Part shown: positions 41,920-45,353 of the stretch, in pieces
How the letters are laid out: each line of letters opens with the position of its first letter
How positions within the stretch are numbered: the first letter of the stretch is position 1
Assembly (NCBI GenBank): GCA_002383605.1
Contig: DFYK01000096.1
Location: 1-45,353, forward strand
From: Proteiniphilum sp. UBA4084
Lineage (GTDB): Bacteria > Bacteroidota > Bacteroidia > Bacteroidales > Dysgonomonadaceae
DNA length: 45,353 nt
Direction: 5' to 3'
Position numbers and translations under genes: made by a program
Notes under the pieces: model-generated
Told to the model about the DNA's origin: nothing
The model's database searches: none
The model's input: only the letters and a program-made list of their open reading frames with translations

Positions 41920-42327
41920 TCACTCATCCCAGTCAAATTCATCCAGATCGATGGAACCGGCAAACTGATCCAGGTCACGCCGCTCCTTCTTGGTGGGACG
42001 CCCCGTTCCCCGTTGCCGGTCTACAAAACCGCTTATCTTATTCAGCTCCAGCAGCTCATACTGATCGGGTGGCGTTACATTTTCCATAAATTGCGGTACC
42101 ATCTTGGCGCCCATGCGCTTATCGGCCGGGGCAAGCACCTTAAACGAATAGGTGACCGGCGGCTTACGTACCTGGATGACATCGCCGGTACGGACATTCC
42201 GGGAGGGCTTCACCACTACATCGTCGATCATCACACGCCCCTTTTTGCATGCTTCCGCCGCAATGGTGCGTGTTTTGAAAATGCGTACTGCCCACAACCA
42301 CTTATCGATGCGTACTTCTTCCATCAT
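41920..42327 (-). CDS. hslR: S4-domain RNA-binding protein (Hsp15/HslR family)
   Basis: This 135-residue protein has an S4 RNA-binding domain at the N-terminus (VRIDKWLWAVRIFKTRTIAAEACKKG, then VMIDDVVVKPSRNVRTGDVIQVR). Hsp15 binds stalled 50S subunits carrying nascent chain. The C-terminal half is basic, then acidic (SIDLDEFDWDE). Length fits Hsp15 (about 130). It lies 65 bp after pth in an rplY-pth-hslR cluster, all translation-related. Confidence 0.9.
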   Translation of the reverse strand: MMEEVRIDKWLWAVRIFKTRTIAAEACKKGRVMIDDVVVKPSRNVRTGDVIQVRKPPVTYSFKVLAPADKRMGAKMVPQFMENVTPPDQYELLELNKISGFVDRQRGTGRPTKKERRDLDQFAGSIDLDEFDWDE

Positions 42328-42392
42328 ACAAAAAACCTGATCTTTATAGATAGGACTGACTGACCTGCCCGAATGGCGACTGTCTCTTTTTC

Positions 42393-42956
42393 TTATTTGT
42401 TATTATACTGATTCATCGTTGTTTGCACACCTGCCAGACAAAAACTGCGGATGATATCAACCGCTGTTTCAATACGTTCCGGCAGATGGAGTTTCTCCTC
42501 AGGAGAGAATTCTTCCAGCACATAATTGACCTGTGCTCCCCGCGGAAAATCATTACCGATACCGAACCTGAGCCGGGGATAATTCTGCCCGATCAGCTCC
42601 TGGATATGCTTCAGACCATTGTGCCCGGCGTCGCTCCCTTTCGATTTCAGCCGCAGCGTGCCGAAGGGCAACGCCAGGTCATCGACCACCACCAGCAGGT
42701 TTTCCGTCTCAATCTTCTCCTTCTGCAGCCAGTAACGGATGGCGTTGCCGCTCAGATTCATGAAGGTGGAAGGTTTCAGCAGAATCAGCGATTTGTTCCG
42801 GAGCCGCATTTCCGCTACGAATCCGTACCGTTTGTCCTCAAAAACAGCATTGGACGCTTTTGCAAAAGCGTCCAACACCATAAAGCCTATATTGTGGCGG
42901 GTTCGTTCGTAATCGGGCCCGATATTTCCCAATCCCGCAATCAAATATTTCATCAA
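42393..42956 (-). CDS. pth: Peptidyl-tRNA hydrolase
   Basis: This 187-residue enzyme recycles tRNA from peptidyl-tRNA that has dropped off the ribosome. MKYLIAGLGNIGPDYERTRHNIGF carries the substrate asparagine and catalytic histidine (RHNIGF). LLKPSTFMNLSG, VVVDDLALPFGTLRLKSKGSDAGHNGLKHI and LRFGIGNDF are further signatures. Length fits (about 190). It follows rplY after 12 bp, the usual rplY-pth pair. Confidence 0.97.
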   Translation of the reverse strand: MMKYLIAGLGNIGPDYERTRHNIGFMVLDAFAKASNAVFEDKRYGFVAEMRLRNKSLILLKPSTFMNLSGNAIRYWLQKEKIETENLLVVVDDLALPFGTLRLKSKGSDAGHNGLKHIQELIGQNYPRLRFGIGNDFPRGAQVNYVLEEFSPEEKLHLPERIETAVDIIRSFCLAGVQTTMNQYNNK

Positions 42957-42968
42957 CTAACTCATTTA

Positions 42969-43547
42969 TTATTCTGCTTTGGCAGCAGCACCCCTGGCAG
43001 CACGTGTCAGCTGAACGCGGCAGATCACGGCATTCTTGGCATTCAATATCTCCAGGCCTTCGAAACTCAACTGACCAACCTGTATCGACTTGCCCAACTC
43101 CAGATTTTCCACGTTTACCACCAGCTCTTCGGGTAATTTAGCGGGCAATGCTTTTACCTTCAGCTTGCGGATGTCGAGCGACAGCTTACCACCGGCTCTC
43201 ACACCGGCAGCAAGTCCTTCCAGACGCACGGGGATCTCGATAACCACAGGTACTTTTTCAAATACATGCAGAAAGTCGATATGTAAAATGGTGTCTTTTA
43301 CCGGGTGAAACTGTACCTCTTTTACAACTGCCTGCAGTTTCTTTTTTCCGAGATCGAGATCTACCAGAAATACTTCAGGCGTATAAATCAGATTGCGTAC
43401 ATCGCCGTTTTTTACCACAAAATTCAGGTTTTCTTCGTTGTGACCACCGTAAACTACGCAAGGGATCAGGCTTTCGCTACGATAGGCCCTTGCTGCTTTC
43501 TTCCCGAAATCATCTCTGACTTCGCCTTTTAATGCAAATGTCTTCAT
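42969..43547 (-). CDS. rplY: 50S ribosomal protein L25 (general stress protein CTC type)
   Basis: This 192-residue protein binds 5S rRNA. It has the L25 N-terminal domain (LKGEVRDDFGKKAARAYRSESLIPCVVYGG) and the TL5/CTC C-terminal beta domain (VVIEIPVRLEGLAAGVRAGGKLSLDIRKLKVKALPAKLPEEL). The short E. coli type lacks the second domain. The alanine-rich end (LTRAARGAAAKAE) is usual in Bacteroidota. Its promoter is at 43627-43657. Confidence 0.96.
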   Translation of the reverse strand: MKTFALKGEVRDDFGKKAARAYRSESLIPCVVYGGHNEENLNFVVKNGDVRNLIYTPEVFLVDLDLGKKKLQAVVKEVQFHPVKDTILHIDFLHVFEKVPVVIEIPVRLEGLAAGVRAGGKLSLDIRKLKVKALPAKLPEELVVNVENLELGKSIQVGQLSFEGLEILNAKNAVICRVQLTRAARGAAAKAE

Positions 43548-43626
43548 TTTTAATTGTTGTTTGTGTTACTCAAAATAAAGTGCTTTCTTTATTTCCCATC
43601 ACACGGGAGCTCTCAAAAAAGCGGCG

Positions 43627-43657
43627 CAAAGATAGTGATTTTCTTTTTATTGCACAA
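43627..43657 (-). promoter_or_regulatory. Predicted promoter of rplY-pth-hslR
   Basis: On the minus strand, TTG (43657-43655) and TATCTTTG (43634-43627) are 20 bases apart. The leader to the ATG at 43547 would be about 70 bases. Confidence 0.7.
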
Positions 43658-43674
43658 TCATTCATTTCACTTTT

Positions 43675-45353
43675 TCACCTCACTCTTTTTTTCAGATCTT
43701 CCACCGGTATGCTCATCAGCCGCCCGATGGGCTTTTCACCACGATAAGTGATGATCCGCATAACATAGGCATCTTTGGGTATCCGTTGCGGTTCAGCATA
43801 TTTCGGATAGAAATTGTCGGGCGTGGAGGCATCGAAGCTGGTATAGATATCCAGCCCTTTTATTTCCGGGGTAAGGGTTACATAGTAATCTTCTCCCACT
43901 TTTTTTACAGACACCGCCGGGTCGTACAGGGCGGGTGAATATTTGGTGCGGGCATAGTTGAACCGCACGAAATGATCTTCTGTCCTGGAGACAAACCCAT
44001 CCCAATCCTTCTTTTTTGCGGGCGACCAAAGCGATTCGGCCACAGCGAAGCCCCGCGGCCAGGTCATGTATTCTGCCTGGCGCATGTTGTAAACCTGCTC
44101 GGTCCACAGGTTGGCCTGACCGCCCAGGATGTATTCGGCATTGGCACCTTCGGGTACCGGATCAAACCGGTAGGTCTGGCTCAGTCTCAGGCTGCTGTAC
44201 ACGCGCGGCTCGGTGGAAATATCGCCCTGCATGTAGTCGATATAGACATAATTGGTGGGGCTCATCACCACATAATGTCCCGATTTGGACGCTTCAATCC
44301 CATGCTGCACGCCGCGCCAGCTCATCAACCCGGTGGTGGGTGTGATGCCTCCTTCCAGAATTTCATCCCATCCCATCATCTTTTTGCCTTTATCCAGAAT
44401 GATCTTCTCCACCCTCTTTCCGAAATAAGACTGTACGGCAGCCATATCTTTCAATCCCTCACGCTTCATCAGTTGCCTCACGTCGTCGCTCTTCTCCCAG
44501 AAGGTGTAGGGCGCCTCATCACCGCCGGTATGGATATAGGCAAAAGAAAATAGTTCAGCCACCTCGGCGATTACTTTGTCCATAAACGCATACACCTTCT
44601 CATTGGCCGGATTGAGTGTATTCTCGTAGATGGCGGCAGGGCGGTCCCCGGTATTCCAGTCGAGAAACGGAGCGCCGGTACGCACGAAATGATCATCGCT
44701 TCCGGGGAAGCAGGAGAGCTCGGGATAGGCAGCCAGCACGGCCGAGCTATGTCCCGGCACATCAATCTCGGGCATCACCTGGATATTGCGTTGTGCGGCG
44801 TAGGCAATCACCTCCCTGATCTCCTCCTGCGTGTAAAAGCCACCGTAGTTTTTCGGTGCTTCGGGATCGGGATCGGAGAGACTGCCAAACCAGCCAACCT
44901 GCTCGGTACGCCAGGCGCCTACTTCCGTGAGTCTGGGTAAACTTTTTATTTCTATGCGCCACCCCTCATCATCGGTCAGGTGCCAGTGAAACAGGTTGTA
45001 CTTGTATTTCGCCATGTTGTCGATGTACTGCTTTACTTCATCCACAGTGAAGAAATGACGGGCCACATCGAGCATCAGTCCCCGCCATCCCACTCTCGGG
45101 TAATCGGTGATTTCCACCTGGGGTATCTGCCACGAAACATTCAGCTCTCTGCGATCACTCTCAATCTGTGGCGGCAGAAGCTGAAACAAGGTCTGTACGC
45201 CATACAGGAGTCCCGCCGGCTTATTGGCCCGGATGGTAATCTTTTGGGATGTGACATCCAGCTTGTAGCCTTCATTACCCAGGGTGGCATCCTCCTTGTT
45301 GTTGAGCGACAACGCAATATGGGCGTTACGACTGTTCTCACGCACCGTGACAC
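43675..45353 (-). CDS. Beta-N-acetylhexosaminidase (glycoside hydrolase family 20), 5' end missing
   Basis: The frame is open to the right edge, so the N-terminus and signal peptide lie outside. The visible 559 or so residues start in the GH20b domain (GYKLDVTSQKITIRANKPAGLLYGVQTLFQLLP). The catalytic TIM barrel follows, with GWRGLMLDVARHFFTVDEVK, YNLFHWHLTDDEGWRIE, MPEIDVPGHSSA and the catalytic Asp-Glu in YIHTGGDEAPYTFW. AYMTWPRG-type sequence (EYMTWPRGFAVAESLWSP) closes the barrel, and a small beta domain ends the protein. It removes terminal GlcNAc/GalNAc from glycans. It has no polysaccharide-utilisation partner in view. Confidence 0.95.
   Translation of the reverse strand, partial: VTVRENSRNAHIALSLNNKEDATLGNEGYKLDVTSQKITIRANKPAGLLYGVQTLFQLLPPQIESDRRELNVSWQIPQVEITDYPRVGWRGLMLDVARHFFTVDEVKQYIDNMAKYKYNLFHWHLTDDEGWRIEIKSLPRLTEVGAWRTEQVGWFGSLSDPDPEAPKNYGGFYTQEEIREVIAYAAQRNIQVMPEIDVPGHSSAVLAAYPELSCFPGSDDHFVRTGAPFLDWNTGDRPAAIYENTLNPANEKVYAFMDKVIAEVAELFSFAYIHTGGDEAPYTFWEKSDDVRQLMKREGLKDMAAVQSYFGKRVEKIILDKGKKMMGWDEILEGGITPTTGLMSWRGVQHGIEASKSGHYVVMSPTNYVYIDYMQGDISTEPRVYSSLRLSQTYRFDPVPEGANAEYILGGQANLWTEQVYNMRQAEYMTWPRGFAVAESLWSPAKKKDWDGFVSRTEDHFVRFNYARTKYSPALYDPAVSVKKVGEDYYVTLTPEIKGLDIYTSFDASTPDNFYPKYAEPQRIPKDAYVMRIITYRGEKPIGRLMSIPVEDLKKRVR

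Overview
The window looks like a stretch of chromosome from a Bacteroidales bacterium. The evidence is Bacteroidota-type promoters (TAnnTTTG, sometimes with TTTG about 19-20 bases upstream), the succinate dehydrogenase/fumarate reductase block in the order cytochrome b, flavoprotein, iron-sulfur protein, the HU / mutY / ssb / gldE cluster, and several secreted beta-barrel proteins with SPI signals. A Dysgonomonadaceae-like genus (Proteiniphilum, Petrimonas, Dysgonomonas) is my guess from general resemblance only and has not been tested.

Layout. 1-5.7 kb: a truncated flippase-like membrane protein, rsmA, corA, a GNAT acetyltransferase, a DUF2156 protein and trpS. 6-9.4 kb: the three-gene succinate dehydrogenase/fumarate reductase operon. 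9.6-12.5 kb: a small outer-membrane barrel and priA. 12.5-18.5 kb: rng, a 30-residue basic ribosomal-type protein and HU on the minus strand, then mutY, ssb, gldE and a phosphopantetheinyl transferase on the plus strand. 18.6-21.3 kb: the rplM-rpsI-rpsB-tsf translation cluster on the minus strand, with a structured leader before rpsB. 21.6 kb: tRNA-Arg(ACG).

21.8-31.4 kb is the accessory part. It holds a secreted 413-residue protein, an exported alpha/beta hydrolase, a short remnant resembling the 3' part of recQ, one solitary type I-C-like CRISPR repeat, a deleted IS21-family element with a truncated istA and no istB, a 42-bp perfect palindrome, an AT-rich 854-residue secreted protein of unknown function, and a two-gene redox module (membrane polyferredoxin plus Tat-exported Fe-S aldo/keto reductase). 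The block ends 2 bp from the recQ stop codon. Because a recQ-like 45-bp segment lies in the same orientation at its left side, the block may have been inserted at the 3' end of recQ. This is the most interesting structural observation in the window.

31.4-45.3 kb returns to housekeeping genes: recQ-recJ, mnmA, a small barrel protein, hflX, aspartokinase, kdsA-maf (overlapping by 4 bp), comB, an rplY-pth-hslR cluster and a GH20 hexosaminidase that runs off the right edge.

Promoter positions allow start codons to be revised for rsmA, mnmA and the 36.5-kb barrel gene, because the longest open frame starts at or upstream of the predicted -7 element.
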